DNA from: Pseudomonas oryzagri
Lineage (GTDB): Bacteria; Pseudomonadota; Gammaproteobacteria; Pseudomonadales; Pseudomonadaceae
Direction of reading: 5' to 3'
Assembly: GCF_020831405.1 (NCBI RefSeq)
Contig: NZ_JAJHPU010000018.1
Span: 1 to 64,000 of the forward strand
Length of the DNA stretch: 64,000 nucleotides
In this document: positions 20,762 to 29,608 of the stretch, one piece after another
Layout: every line of letters begins with the position of its first letter
Position numbering within the stretch: position 1 is the first letter of the stretch
The notes under the pieces: generated by a model
What the model saw: the letters and a program-made list of their open reading frames with translations, nothing else
Databases searched by the model: none
Told to the model about the DNA's origin: nothing
Translations under genes and position numbers: made by a program

Positions 20762-21029
20762 GGGGCACCGGGATGTCGCAATGATAGGACTCGATTCGAG
20801 AGTAGTCGCGTTCATTTTTTTTGACAACACCTAGATGATTGCCTGAACGGCGCCGACGAAAGGCTCTGGTCCGGGCCTGTCCGGGGCGCCGGAAAGGCCC
20901 CTTCCAAGGTCTTCGAGTGCAAACATTGAGCAACATCCGGGGCTGTTGACAAAGCTAGGCCTTTAAGATTGACTCAGACCTGTATAGGTACCTGATTGAA
21001 ATTTTTAACAATAGATAAGGTGTCCCATC
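20762..21029. other. divergent spuA/spuI intergenic region
   Basis: These 268 bp must hold the promoters of both polyamine transcription units. The part from 20940 to 21029 is AT-rich, with TTGACA at 20946-20951 and an AGGTACCT palindrome near 20987-20994, but I cannot pair a convincing -10 with that -35. No binding site for a known regulator is recognised. Confidence 0.5.
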
Positions 21030-22406
21030 ATGTCACCCGCTACGAGTGCCGTTCCGCTCAGCGAAGCGAACGAGTTCCTTGCGGAACATCCGGAGGTCCA
21101 GTTCGTGGACCTTCTCATCTCGGACATGAACGGGGTGGTGCGCGGCAAGCGTATCGACCGTAGCAGTCTGCAAAAGGTTTACGAAAAGGGGATCAACCTT
21201 CCGGCTTCGCTCTTCGCCCTGGACATCACCGGCTCGACCGTGGAAAGCACCGGTCTGGGCCTCGACATCGGCGACGCCGATCGGGTCTGCAAGCCGATTC
21301 CCGGCACCCTTAGCATGGAGCCCTGGCAGCGCCGACCGACCGCGCAGCTGCTGATGTCGATGTACGAACACGAAGGCCAGCCGTTCTTCGCCGACCCGCG
21401 CGAAGTGCTGCGCCGGGTGGTGCAGCGGTTCACCGACATGGGCCTGACGGTGTGCGCCGCCTTCGAGCTGGAGTTCTACCTGATCGACCAGGAGAACGTG
21501 AACGGCCGCCCGCAGCCGCCGCGCTCGCCGATCTCCGGCAAGCGCCCGCAGGCGGTGCAGGTCTACTCCATCGACGACCTCGACGAATACGCCGACTGCC
21601 TGCGCGACATCATCGACGGCGCACACATCCAGGACATCCCCGCCGACGCCATCGTCAAGGAAAGCGCCCCGGCGCAGTTCGAGGTCAACCTCAACCACGT
21701 CGCCGATCCGATGAAGGCCTGCGACTACGCGGTGCTGCTCAAGCGTCTGATCAAGAACACCGCCTACGACCACGAGATGGACTCGACCTTCATGGCCAAG
21801 CCCTATCCGGGCCAGGCCGGCAACGGGCTGCACGTGCACATCTCGCTGCTCGACAAGGACGGCAACAACATCTTCGCCGCCGAGGACCCGCTGACCAACG
21901 ATGCCCTGCGCCATGCCATCGGCGGCGTACTGGAAACCCTGCCGGCGTCGATGGCCTTCCTCTGCCCCAACGTCAACTCCTACCGCCGCTTCGGTTCGCA
22001 GTTCTACGTGCCCAACGCGCCGTCCTGGGGCGTGGACAACCGCACCGTGGCCCTGCGCGTGCCGACCGGCAACCCCGACGCGCTGCGTATCGAACAGCGT
22101 GTCGCCGGCGCCGACGCCAACCCCTACCTGCTGATGGCTTCCCTGCTGGCCGGCGTGCACCACGGGCTGACCCACCTGATCGAGCCGGGCGAGCCGATCG
22201 AGGGCAACTCCTACGAGCAGCTCGAGCAGAGCCTGCCCAACAACCTGCGCGACGCCCTGCGCGAGCTGGACGACAGCGAAGTGCTGAACAAGTACATCAG
22301 CCCGGAATACATCGACATCTTCGTCGCCTGCAAGGAAGCCGAGCTGGAGGAATTCGAGACCACCATCTCCGACCTCGAGTACAACTGGTACCTGCATACC
22401 GTCTGA
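21030..22406 (+). CDS. spuI: gamma-glutamylpolyamine synthetase SpuI
   Basis: A 458-residue glutamine synthetase-type ligase of the PauA/PuuA group, catalysing the first step of the gamma-glutamylation route for putrescine, cadaverine and other amines. GS motifs: DMNGVVRGKRID near residue 33, FELEFYLIDQ, APAQFEVNLNH, the ATP site FMAKPYPGQAGNGLHVHIS, and NSYRRFGSQF. AAGG precedes the ATG. It is divergent from spuA and followed by a strong terminator, so it is monocistronic. Its A-rich leader ends in AACAATAGATAAGG, close to but not matching an Hfq/Crc motif. Confidence 0.93.
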   Translation: MSPATSAVPLSEANEFLAEHPEVQFVDLLISDMNGVVRGKRIDRSSLQKVYEKGINLPASLFALDITGSTVESTGLGLDIGDADRVCKPIPGTLSMEPWQRRPTAQLLMSMYEHEGQPFFADPREVLRRVVQRFTDMGLTVCAAFELEFYLIDQENVNGRPQPPRSPISGKRPQAVQVYSIDDLDEYADCLRDIIDGAHIQDIPADAIVKESAPAQFEVNLNHVADPMKACDYAVLLKRLIKNTAYDHEMDSTFMAKPYPGQAGNGLHVHISLLDKDGNNIFAAEDPLTNDALRHAIGGVLETLPASMAFLCPNVNSYRRFGSQFYVPNAPSWGVDNRTVALRVPTGNPDALRIEQRVAGADANPYLLMASLLAGVHHGLTHLIEPGEPIEGNSYEQLEQSLPNNLRDALRELDDSEVLNKYISPEYIDIFVACKEAELEEFETTISDLEYNWYLHTV

Positions 22407-22414
22407 AGCAGACC

Positions 22415-22444
22415 CGGCGCCGGCCTCGCGCCGGCGCCGTTTTT
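22415..22444 (+). terminator. spuI terminator
   Basis: A perfect 10-bp GC stem (22415-22424 with 22430-22439), 5-base loop, then TTTTT. Confidence 0.9.
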
Positions 22445-22520
22445 CGGCGCCGCGGCGCGCAGCGGCTTGTCGCTGCGGGGCGAGCTGGCATCCAATAGCC
22501 GCTCGCCGCCGGAGACCTTC

Positions 22521-23153
22521 ATGCCCGTCACCCCCACCCCCCGCAAGCCGCGCGCCAGCAGCCAGGCGCGCATCGCCGCCATCCTCGCCGCGGCCCGTGC
22601 CCTGCTCGCCGACCACGGCACCGCCGGCCTGTCGATCTACGCCGTGGCGGAGCGCGCCGGGATGCCGCCGTCCTCGGTCTACCACTTCTTTCCCAGCGTG
22701 CCGGCCCTGCTGCAGGCGCTGACCGCCGAGGTCCACGCCGCCTTCCGCGCCTGCCTGGACGCCCCGGTGGAGCATGCCGCGCTGCGCCAGTGGCGCGATC
22801 TGTCGCGGATCGTCGAGGAGCGCATGCTGGCGGTCTACGCCGCCGACGCCGCGGCGCGCCAGCTGATTCTCGCCAACCACGGCCTCGCCGAGCTGACCCT
22901 CGCCGACCGCCAGCACGACCTGCAGCTGGGCAAGGCCCTGCGCGCGCTGTTCGAGCGCCACTTCCACCTGCCGCCGTTGCCCGACGACATCGAGGTGTTC
23001 AGCCTGGCCATGGAGCTGGGCGACCGGGTCTACGCCCTCTCGGTGCAGCGCCACGGCCACATCGAGGCGCGCCTGGCCGAGGAGGGCATGCGCGTGTTCG
23101 ACGCCTATCTGGGGCTCTACCTGCCGCCCTGGCTGCCCAAGCGCGCAGGGTAG
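22521..23153 (+). CDS. aguR: TetR-family regulator, likely AguR
   Basis: A 210-residue regulator. The N-terminal helix-turn-helix is in the first 60 residues (ARALLADHGTAGLSIYAVAE, then AGMPPSSVYHFFPSV); the rest is the ligand-binding helical domain. In P. aeruginosa AguR represses aguBA and is relieved by agmatine or N-carbamoylputrescine. Its position directly before aguB supports this assignment. The start at 22521 follows GGAG. Two dyads in the 220 bp between this gene and aguB are its likely operators. Confidence 0.87.
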   Translation: MPVTPTPRKPRASSQARIAAILAAARALLADHGTAGLSIYAVAERAGMPPSSVYHFFPSVPALLQALTAEVHAAFRACLDAPVEHAALRQWRDLSRIVEERMLAVYAADAAARQLILANHGLAELTLADRQHDLQLGKALRALFERHFHLPPLPDDIEVFSLAMELGDRVYALSVQRHGHIEARLAEEGMRVFDAYLGLYLPPWLPKRAG

Positions 23154-23186
23154 GCGCAGCCGCCGACGATAGGGTGGCCCACCGTA

Positions 23187-23204
23187 AACGGATTTTTATC
23201 CGTT
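23187..23204. promoter_or_regulatory. candidate AguR operator 1
   Basis: AACGGAT-TTTT-ATCCGTT, a perfect 7-bp inverted repeat with a 4-base centre. A related, less perfect dyad lies 62 bp downstream, on about the same face of the helix. Confidence 0.55.
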
Positions 23205-23248
23205 AATTAATCTTGTCTCACGCTGATATAGAAAAAAGTCTCTTCATT

Positions 23249-23271
23249 GATCGATTTTTATCGGTTATAAA
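23249..23271. promoter_or_regulatory. candidate AguR operator 2 overlapping an aguB promoter
   Basis: GATCGAT-TTTT-ATCGGTT repeats the layout of operator 1 with two mismatches between arms. It sits in the spacer of a possible promoter (TTCATT 23243-23248, 17 bp, TATAAA 23266-23271), so a repressor here would block transcription of aguB. Confidence 0.5.
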
Positions 23272-23373
23272 TCGTTCAGTCCTGCGCCTGGAACGATCGG
23301 CCTGCCGCGCAGTTTCGTCACCGGGCTCTGCTATGGTCAGTAGACCCCTCCGCATCCGTCCACGAGGTGCTCC

Positions 23374-24255
<882 letters not shown>

Positions 24256-24324
24256 ACCCTGTGTCCCGCCCGGCGCGCCCTCTCGGCGCCGGGCGCCATC
24301 CCTTTCTCTCCAGCAGGTGAGCGC

Positions 24325-25431
24325 ATGACCACCCTGAACACCACCCCGCGCGCCGACGGCTTCCGCATGCCGGCCGAATGGGAGCGGCACGCGCAGACCT
24401 GGCTGCTCTGGCCGGAACGGCCGGACAACTGGCGTCTGGGCGGCAAGCCGGCGCAGGCCGCCTTCATCGCGGCAGCCAAGGCCATCGCCCGCTTCGAACC
24501 GGTGACCGTCGGCGTCAGCGCCGCCCAGTACGAGAACGCCAGGGCGCGCCTGGCCCATGACGACATCCGCGTGCTGGAGTTGAGCAGCGACGATGCCTGG
24601 GTGCGCGACACCGGGCCGACCTTCGTGGTCGACGACGGCGGCGAGGTGCGCGGGGTGGACTGGACCTTCAACGCCTGGGGCGGCTTCGACGGCGGCCTCT
24701 ACGCGCCCTGGCACCGCGACGACCAGGTGGCCGGCAAGATCCTCGAGATCGAGCGCTGCGCGCGCTACCGCACCGAGGGCTTCGTGCTGGAGGGGGGCGG
24801 CATCCACGTCGACGGCGAGGGCACCCTGCTGACCACCGAGGAGTGCCTGCTCAATGCCAACCGCAATCCGCAGCTCTCGCGCGGCGAGATCGAGGCGGTG
24901 CTGCGCGCCCATCTGGCGGTGGATACGGTGATCTGGCTGCCGCAGGGGTTGTACAACGACGAGACCGACGGCCACGTGGACAACTTCTGCTGCTTCGTGC
25001 GCCCCGGCGAGGTGCTGCTGGCCTGGACCGACGACGAGCGCGATCCCAACTGGTCGCGCTGCCGCGCCGCGCTGGCGGTGCTCGAGCGCAGTCGCGACGC
25101 CCGTGGCCGCGCGCTGGTCGTCCACCGCCTGCCGATTCCCGGCCCGCTGTACGCCAGCGCGGAGGAGTGCGAAGGGGTGGACCTGGTGCCCGGCAGCCAG
25201 CCGCGCGATCCGGCGATCCGCCTGGCCGGCTCCTACGTCAATTTCCTGATCGTCAACGGCGGCATCGTCGCACCGTGCTTCGACGATCCCGGCGACGCCG
25301 AGGCCGAGGCGATCCTGCGGCGCCTGTTCCCCGAGCGCGAGGTGGTGATGGTGCCGGGCCGCGAGATCCTCCTCGGCGGCGGCAACATCCACTGCATCAC
25401 CCAGCAGCAGCCGGCGCCGCAGCGGGGCTGA
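24325..25431 (+). CDS. aguA: agmatine deiminase
   Basis: A 368-residue member of the guanidino-group-modifying (peptidyl-arginine deiminase-like) family that converts agmatine to N-carbamoylputrescine and ammonia. Key segments: [13 protein letters not shown] (Asp/Arg, about residues 93-105), [10 protein letters not shown], the catalytic His in [10 protein letters not shown], and the nucleophile Cys357 in [13 protein letters not shown] at the C-terminus. AGGTGAG is the ribosome site. It supplies AguB. Confidence 0.96.
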   Translation: MTTLNTTPRADGFRMPAEWERHAQTWLLWPERPDNWRLGGKPAQAAFIAAAKAIARFEPVTVGVSAAQYENARARLAHDDIRVLELSSDDAWVRDTGPTFVVDDGGEVRGVDWTFNAWGGFDGGLYAPWHRDDQVAGKILEIERCARYRTEGFVLEGGGIHVDGEGTLLTTEECLLNANRNPQLSRGEIEAVLRAHLAVDTVIWLPQGLYNDETDGHVDNFCCFVRPGEVLLAWTDDERDPNWSRCRAALAVLERSRDARGRALVVHRLPIPGPLYASAEECEGVDLVPGSQPRDPAIRLAGSYVNFLIVNGGIVAPCFDDPGDAEAEAILRRLFPEREVVMVPGREILLGGGNIHCITQQQPAPQRG

Positions 25432-25458
25432 AGCGCCGGGCGCGCAGGGGACCGCCCA

Positions 25459-25478
25459 CGCCCGCCGCTGGGCGGGCG
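25459..25478. terminator. hairpin between aguA and the convergent thioesterase gene
   Basis: CGCCCGCC/GGCGGGCG 8-bp perfect stem with a GCTG loop, without T tract. Confidence 0.55.
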
Positions 25479-25491
25479 CGAAGGCGTCGGC

Positions 25492-25893
25492 TCAGCCGCG
25501 CGCGGGCAGCGAGCGGGTGCGGCCGTCGCTGTCGATGGCGACGAACACGAATACCGCCTCGGTGACCTTGCGCCACTCGCTGGTCCGCGGGTCGTCGCTC
25601 CACACCTCGATCAGCAGGCGCACCGAACTGCGGCCGATGTCCACCGTCTGGGTATAGAAGGACAGCTGCGCGCCCATCGGCACCGGCACCAGGAAGGCCA
25701 TGCGGTCGATGGCTACGGTGGCCACCCGGCCGCCGGCGATGCGGCTGGCCATGGCGGTGCCGGCCAGGTCCATCTGGGCGACCAGCCAGCCGCCGTAGAT
25801 GTCGCCGTAACCGTTGGCGTCGCGCGGCAGCGCGGTGATCTGCAGGGCCAGGTCGCCTTGCGGGATAGGGTCTTCCTGTTCTAAGTCGTTCAT
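25492..25893 (-). CDS. acyl-CoA thioesterase, YciA/hotdog family
   Basis: A 133-residue single hotdog-fold protein. NGYGDIYGGWLVAQMDLAG is the typical helix segment with the catalytic Asp, followed by VATVAIDRMAFLVPVPMG. It hydrolyses acyl-CoA esters; the range of substrates cannot be read here. The ATG at 25893 was preferred to one 72 bases upstream because it begins the family-like sequence. A thioesterase gene beside pstS is also found in P. putida (from memory). Confidence 0.85.
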   Translation of the reverse strand: MNDLEQEDPIPQGDLALQITALPRDANGYGDIYGGWLVAQMDLAGTAMASRIAGGRVATVAIDRMAFLVPVPMGAQLSFYTQTVDIGRSSVRLLIEVWSDDPRTSEWRKVTEAVFVFVAIDSDGRTRSLPARG

Positions 25894-26194
25894 CGGAGAG
25901 GGAGGCTCGGGCGAAATTTGTTGTTGTGTCGACCGCGGCAAAATCCCGTCGATCCGCACAGCCACTATAACGGCTTGCCCGGGACTGTTACCGGCAGGGT
26001 TGCTCAGCAGTTTGAAGCAGCAATTGTGCCAAGATCCACTGGGTTGCGACAGCGCCTGCGACGAATAACCGCCGCCGGGCCGCGGCTTGGCGGACTTCAG
26101 TCACATAATTGTCACAATGGCTTCATAGAGTGTTCATGCGGCCTCCCGATACTGGCCCCCGATCCAAACCATCTCCATTCCCTAGGAGCAAGGC
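25894..26194. other. 301-bp divergent region, thioesterase/pstS
   Basis: It contains the promoter of pstS with its Pho box at 26099-26116. On the other side, the CACTATAACGG stretch near 25963 could serve as a -10 for either strand. No small gene is apparent. Confidence 0.55.
26099..26116 (+). promoter_or_regulatory. Pho box upstream of pstS
   Basis: AGTCACA-TAAT-TGTCACA: two 7-bp direct repeats with a 4-bp spacer, the PhoB dimer pattern. A CATAGA -10-like element follows at the expected distance. Confidence 0.75.
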
Positions 26195-27160
26195 ATGAAA
26201 TTGAAGCGTTTGATGGCGGCCATGACCTTCGTCGCCGCCGGCGTCGCCGCCGCCAGTGCGGCAGCCGCCATCGACCCGGCTCTGCCGACCTACGCAAAAG
26301 CCAGCGGCGTGTCGGGCAACCTGTCCAGCGTCGGCTCGGATACCCTGGCCAACCTGATGACGCTGTGGGCCGAGGACTACAAGAAGCTCTACCCGAGCGT
26401 GAACATCCAGATCCAGGCCGCCGGTTCCTCCACCGCGCCGCCCGCGCTCACCGAGGGCACCGCCAACCTCGGCCCGATGAGCCGCAAGATGAAGGACAAC
26501 GAGCTGCAGGCCTTCGAGGAGAAGCACGGCTACAAGCCGACCGCCATCCCGGTCGCCGTCGACGCCCTGGCCGTGTTCGTGCACAAGGACAACCCGATCA
26601 AGAGCCTGACCATGCAGCAGGTCGACGGCATCTTCTCCAGCACCCGTCTGTGCGGCGGCTCCAACGTCAAGACCTGGGGCGACCTGGGCCTGACCGGCGA
26701 GTGGGCCGCGAAGCCGGTGCAGATGTTCGGCCGCAACTCGGTTTCCGGCACCTACGGCTACTTCAAGGAAGAAGGCCTGTGCAAGGGTGACTTCAAGCCC
26801 AACGTCAACGAGCAGCCGGGCTCCGCCTCGGTGGTGCAGTCGATCTCCAGCACCGTGAACGCCATCGGCTACTCGGGTATCGGCTACAAGACCGCCAGCG
26901 TGCGCGCCGTACCGCTGGTCGACAAGCAGGGCAACGCCGAAGAAGCCAACGAGGCCAACGCCCTGGCCGGCAAGTACCCGCTGAGCCGCTTCCTGTACGT
27001 CTACGTGAACAAGGCGCCGAACAAGCCGCTGGCTCCGCTGGAGGCCGAGTTCGTCAAGATGGTGCTGTCCAAGCAGGGCCAGGAAGTGGTGGTCAAGGAC
27101 GGTTACATCCCGGTGCCCGCCAAGGTCGCCGAGAAGACCCTCAAGGACCTCGGCCTGTAA
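26195..27160 (+). CDS. pstS: phosphate-binding periplasmic protein PstS
   Basis: A 321-residue high-affinity phosphate receptor. The signal peptide ends near residue 25 ([13 protein letters not shown]). Phosphate-binding segments include [34 protein letters not shown] and [23 protein letters not shown] precedes the ATG. It is the first gene of the pst operon and is followed by a hairpin, as expected for a protein needed in large excess over its transporter. Control by PhoB is indicated by the Pho box at 26099-26116. Confidence 0.96.
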   Translation: MKLKRLMAAMTFVAAGVAAASAAAAIDPALPTYAKASGVSGNLSSVGSDTLANLMTLWAEDYKKLYPSVNIQIQAAGSSTAPPALTEGTANLGPMSRKMKDNELQAFEEKHGYKPTAIPVAVDALAVFVHKDNPIKSLTMQQVDGIFSSTRLCGGSNVKTWGDLGLTGEWAAKPVQMFGRNSVSGTYGYFKEEGLCKGDFKPNVNEQPGSASVVQSISSTVNAIGYSGIGYKTASVRAVPLVDKQGNAEEANEANALAGKYPLSRFLYVYVNKAPNKPLAPLEAEFVKMVLSKQGQEVVVKDGYIPVPAKVAEKTLKDLGL

Positions 27161-27210
27161 GGCCGCAGCCGGCAACGGCACGGACGCCACAGGCGCGAGC
27201 CTGAGCCACA

Positions 27211-27245
27211 GCGACGCCCGCCCTCGCGAGAGAGGCGGGCGTCGC
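27211..27245 (+). other. hairpin after pstS
   Basis: A perfect 12-bp stem (27211-27222 with 27234-27245) and an 11-base loop, without a following T tract. It is likely a partial terminator or mRNA-stabilising structure that lowers expression of pstC relative to pstS. Confidence 0.6.
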
Positions 27246-27257
27246 CACGTCACTGCT

Positions 27258-27275
27258 CTGTAATTTTTGTGTCAT
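27258..27275 (+). promoter_or_regulatory. second Pho box, upstream of pstC
   Basis: CTGTAAT-TTTT-GTGTCAT fits the PhoB repeat pattern with a 4-bp spacer. It lies between the pstS hairpin and pstC, with CTAGGG some 10 bp downstream as a possible -10. Confidence 0.6.
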
Positions 27276-27297
27276 AAACTCACGCTAGGGTGTGCGC

Positions 27298-29586
27298 ATG
27301 AACGACTTGGCCCAGCAAACCATGACCTCTTACACCAAATCGCAGCGTCTGGACTTCGATACCCCGGCCCTGCAGCGCAAGCGCCGTCTGCGCGCGCTCA
27401 AGGACCGCCTGGCCGGCTGGTACGTGTCCATCGGCGGCCTGGCCGTGCTCGGCGCCATCACCCTGATCTTCTTCTACCTGGTCTACGTGGTCCTGCCGAT
27501 CTTCGGCGGCGCCGAGCTGAAGGCGCGCCCGGCCCAGCAGCCGGCCTGGCTGGCCCAGCAGGAGCAGCCGCTGCTGCTCGCCATCGAGGAGCAGAACCAG
27601 GTCGCCATGCGCCTGGACCGCGCCGGCACCGTGCAGTTCTTCGCCCTGAAGAACGGCGAGGCGCTCGACAGCGTGCGCCTGCCGCTGCCCGAGGGCAGCC
27701 GCATCGTCACGGTCGCCGAGGACCAGCCGGGCAGCCATCGCGTGGCGCTCGGTCTGTCCAACGGCCAGGTGCTGGTGCTGCAGCACAGCTACAAGGTCAG
27801 CTACCCGAACAACGTCAAGACCATCGTCCCGGCGGTCGAGTACCCGTTCGGCGCGGCGCCCATCGCCCTCGACGCGCAGGGCCGCGCCCTCGATCACGTG
27901 GCGATCAGCCAGGACGACGAAACCCTGCTGCTGGCCGCCTCCACCGGCAGCGAGGTGCACCTGCTGAGCCTCGAGCGCGAGGAGAACCTGTTCACCGGCG
28001 AAACCACCCTGAGCGAGCAGCGCGTCGCCCTGCCGCAGATCGCCGACCCGATCCGCGCCCTGGCCATCGACCCGCGCCAGCAGTGGCTGTACGTGTTCAA
28101 CGGCCGCGCCACCGCCGACGTGTTCGACCTGCGCAGCCACAGCCTCAACGGCCGCTACGACCTGGCCCGCGACGGCGCCACCGAAGTCACCACCGTCAGC
28201 CCGCTGCTCGGCGGCATCTCGCTGATGGTCGGCGACTCCAAGGGCGGCATCGCCCAGTGGTTCATGGTCCGCGACCAGGACGGCAAGGCCACCCTGACCC
28301 GCATCCGCGACTTCCAGCTGGGCGACAGCGCGGTCACCCAGATCCTCCCCGAAGAGCGCCGCAAGGGTTTCCTCGCCCTCGACGCCGCCGGCACCCTGGG
28401 CATCTTCCACAGCACCGCGCATCGCACCCTGCTGACCGAGCAGGTCGCCGCCGCCGGCAGCACCGTCGCCGCCCTGTCGCCGCGCGCCAATCGCGTGGTG
28501 GTGGAGGAGGGCGGCCAGCTCAAGCGCTTCGTGGTCGACAACCCGCACCCGGAAGTGTCGTGGAGCGCGCTGTGGAGCAAGGTCTGGTACGAGAGCTACG
28601 ACGAGCCCAAGTACGTCTGGCAGTCGACCTCGGCCAACTCCGACTTCGAGCCCAAGCTGAGCCTCGCCCCGCTGGCCTTCGGCACCCTCAAGGCAGCCTT
28701 CTACGCCATGCTGCTGGCCGCCCCGCTGGCCATCTGCGCGGCCATCTACACCGCCTACTTCATGGCCCCGGCGATGCGCCGCAAGGTCAAGCCGGTGATC
28801 GAGCTGATGGAAGCGCTGCCGACGGTGATCCTCGGCTTCTTCGCCGGCCTGTTCCTCGCCCCCTACGTCGAAGGCCACCTGCCGGGCATCTTCAGCCTTC
28901 TGCTGCTGACCCCGGTCGGCGTGGTGCTCGCCGCGTGGCTGTGGAGCCGCCTGCCGGAGCGCATCCGCCTGCGCGTGCCGGACGGCTGGGAAGCGGCGCT
29001 GCTGATCCCGGTGATCCTCGCCGTCGGCGCCTTCTCCCTGGGCATCAGCGGTCACCTGGAGAACTGGCTGTTCGGCGGCGACATGCGCCTGTGGCTGTCC
29101 AACGATCTGGGCATTCCCTTCGACCAGCGCAACGCCCTGGTGGTCGGTCTGGCGATGGGCTTCGCGGTGATCCCCAACATCTTCTCGATCGCCGAAGACG
29201 CCGTGTTCAGCGTGCCGAAGAGCCTGACCTTCGGTTCCCTGGCCCTCGGCGCCACGCCCTGGCAGACCCTGACCCGCGTGGTGATCCTCACCGCCAGCCC
29301 GGGCATCTTCTCGGCACTGATGATCGGCATGGGCCGTGCGGTGGGCGAGACCATGATCGTGCTGATGGCCACCGGCAACACGCCGATCATGGACATCAAC
29401 ATCTTCGAAGGCCTGCGCACCCTGGCCGCCAACGTGGCGGTGGAGATGCCGGAGTCCGAGGTGGGCAGTACCCACTACCGCGTGCTGTTCCTCGCCGCGC
29501 TGGTGCTGCTGGCCTTCACCTTCGTGATGAACACCCTGGCGGAAGTGATCCGCACCCGCCTGCGCAAGAAATACGCGTCGCTCTGA
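27298..29586 (+). CDS. pstC: phosphate ABC transporter permease PstC, long form
   Basis: A 762-residue permease subunit, more than twice the length of E. coli PstC. A first helix at about residues 45-65 is followed by a long periplasmic domain up to about residue 455, containing repeated beta-like segments (LYVFNGRATADVFDLRSHS) suggestive of a propeller. The permease domain then has the usual helices and the loop RALGATP-type sequence SLALGATPWQTLTRVVILTA. The start is ATG 27298; a GTG six bases earlier is in frame. It pairs with PstA. Confidence 0.92.
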   Translation: MNDLAQQTMTSYTKSQRLDFDTPALQRKRRLRALKDRLAGWYVSIGGLAVLGAITLIFFYLVYVVLPIFGGAELKARPAQQPAWLAQQEQPLLLAIEEQNQVAMRLDRAGTVQFFALKNGEALDSVRLPLPEGSRIVTVAEDQPGSHRVALGLSNGQVLVLQHSYKVSYPNNVKTIVPAVEYPFGAAPIALDAQGRALDHVAISQDDETLLLAASTGSEVHLLSLEREENLFTGETTLSEQRVALPQIADPIRALAIDPRQQWLYVFNGRATADVFDLRSHSLNGRYDLARDGATEVTTVSPLLGGISLMVGDSKGGIAQWFMVRDQDGKATLTRIRDFQLGDSAVTQILPEERRKGFLALDAAGTLGIFHSTAHRTLLTEQVAAAGSTVAALSPRANRVVVEEGGQLKRFVVDNPHPEVSWSALWSKVWYESYDEPKYVWQSTSANSDFEPKLSLAPLAFGTLKAAFYAMLLAAPLAICAAIYTAYFMAPAMRRKVKPVIELMEALPTVILGFFAGLFLAPYVEGHLPGIFSLLLLTPVGVVLAAWLWSRLPERIRLRVPDGWEAALLIPVILAVGAFSLGISGHLENWLFGGDMRLWLSNDLGIPFDQRNALVVGLAMGFAVIPNIFSIAEDAVFSVPKSLTFGSLALGATPWQTLTRVVILTASPGIFSALMIGMGRAVGETMIVLMATGNTPIMDINIFEGLRTLAANVAVEMPESEVGSTHYRVLFLAALVLLAFTFVMNTLAEVIRTRLRKKYASL

Positions 29587-29608
29587 GGCCCTGGAAAGGT
29601 AGACGTCC

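Noticed and set aside
20946-20951. TTGACA as the -35 of the spuI promoter
   Set aside because: No acceptable -10 lies 16-18 bp downstream; TAAGAT is only 12 bp away and TATAGG is too far.
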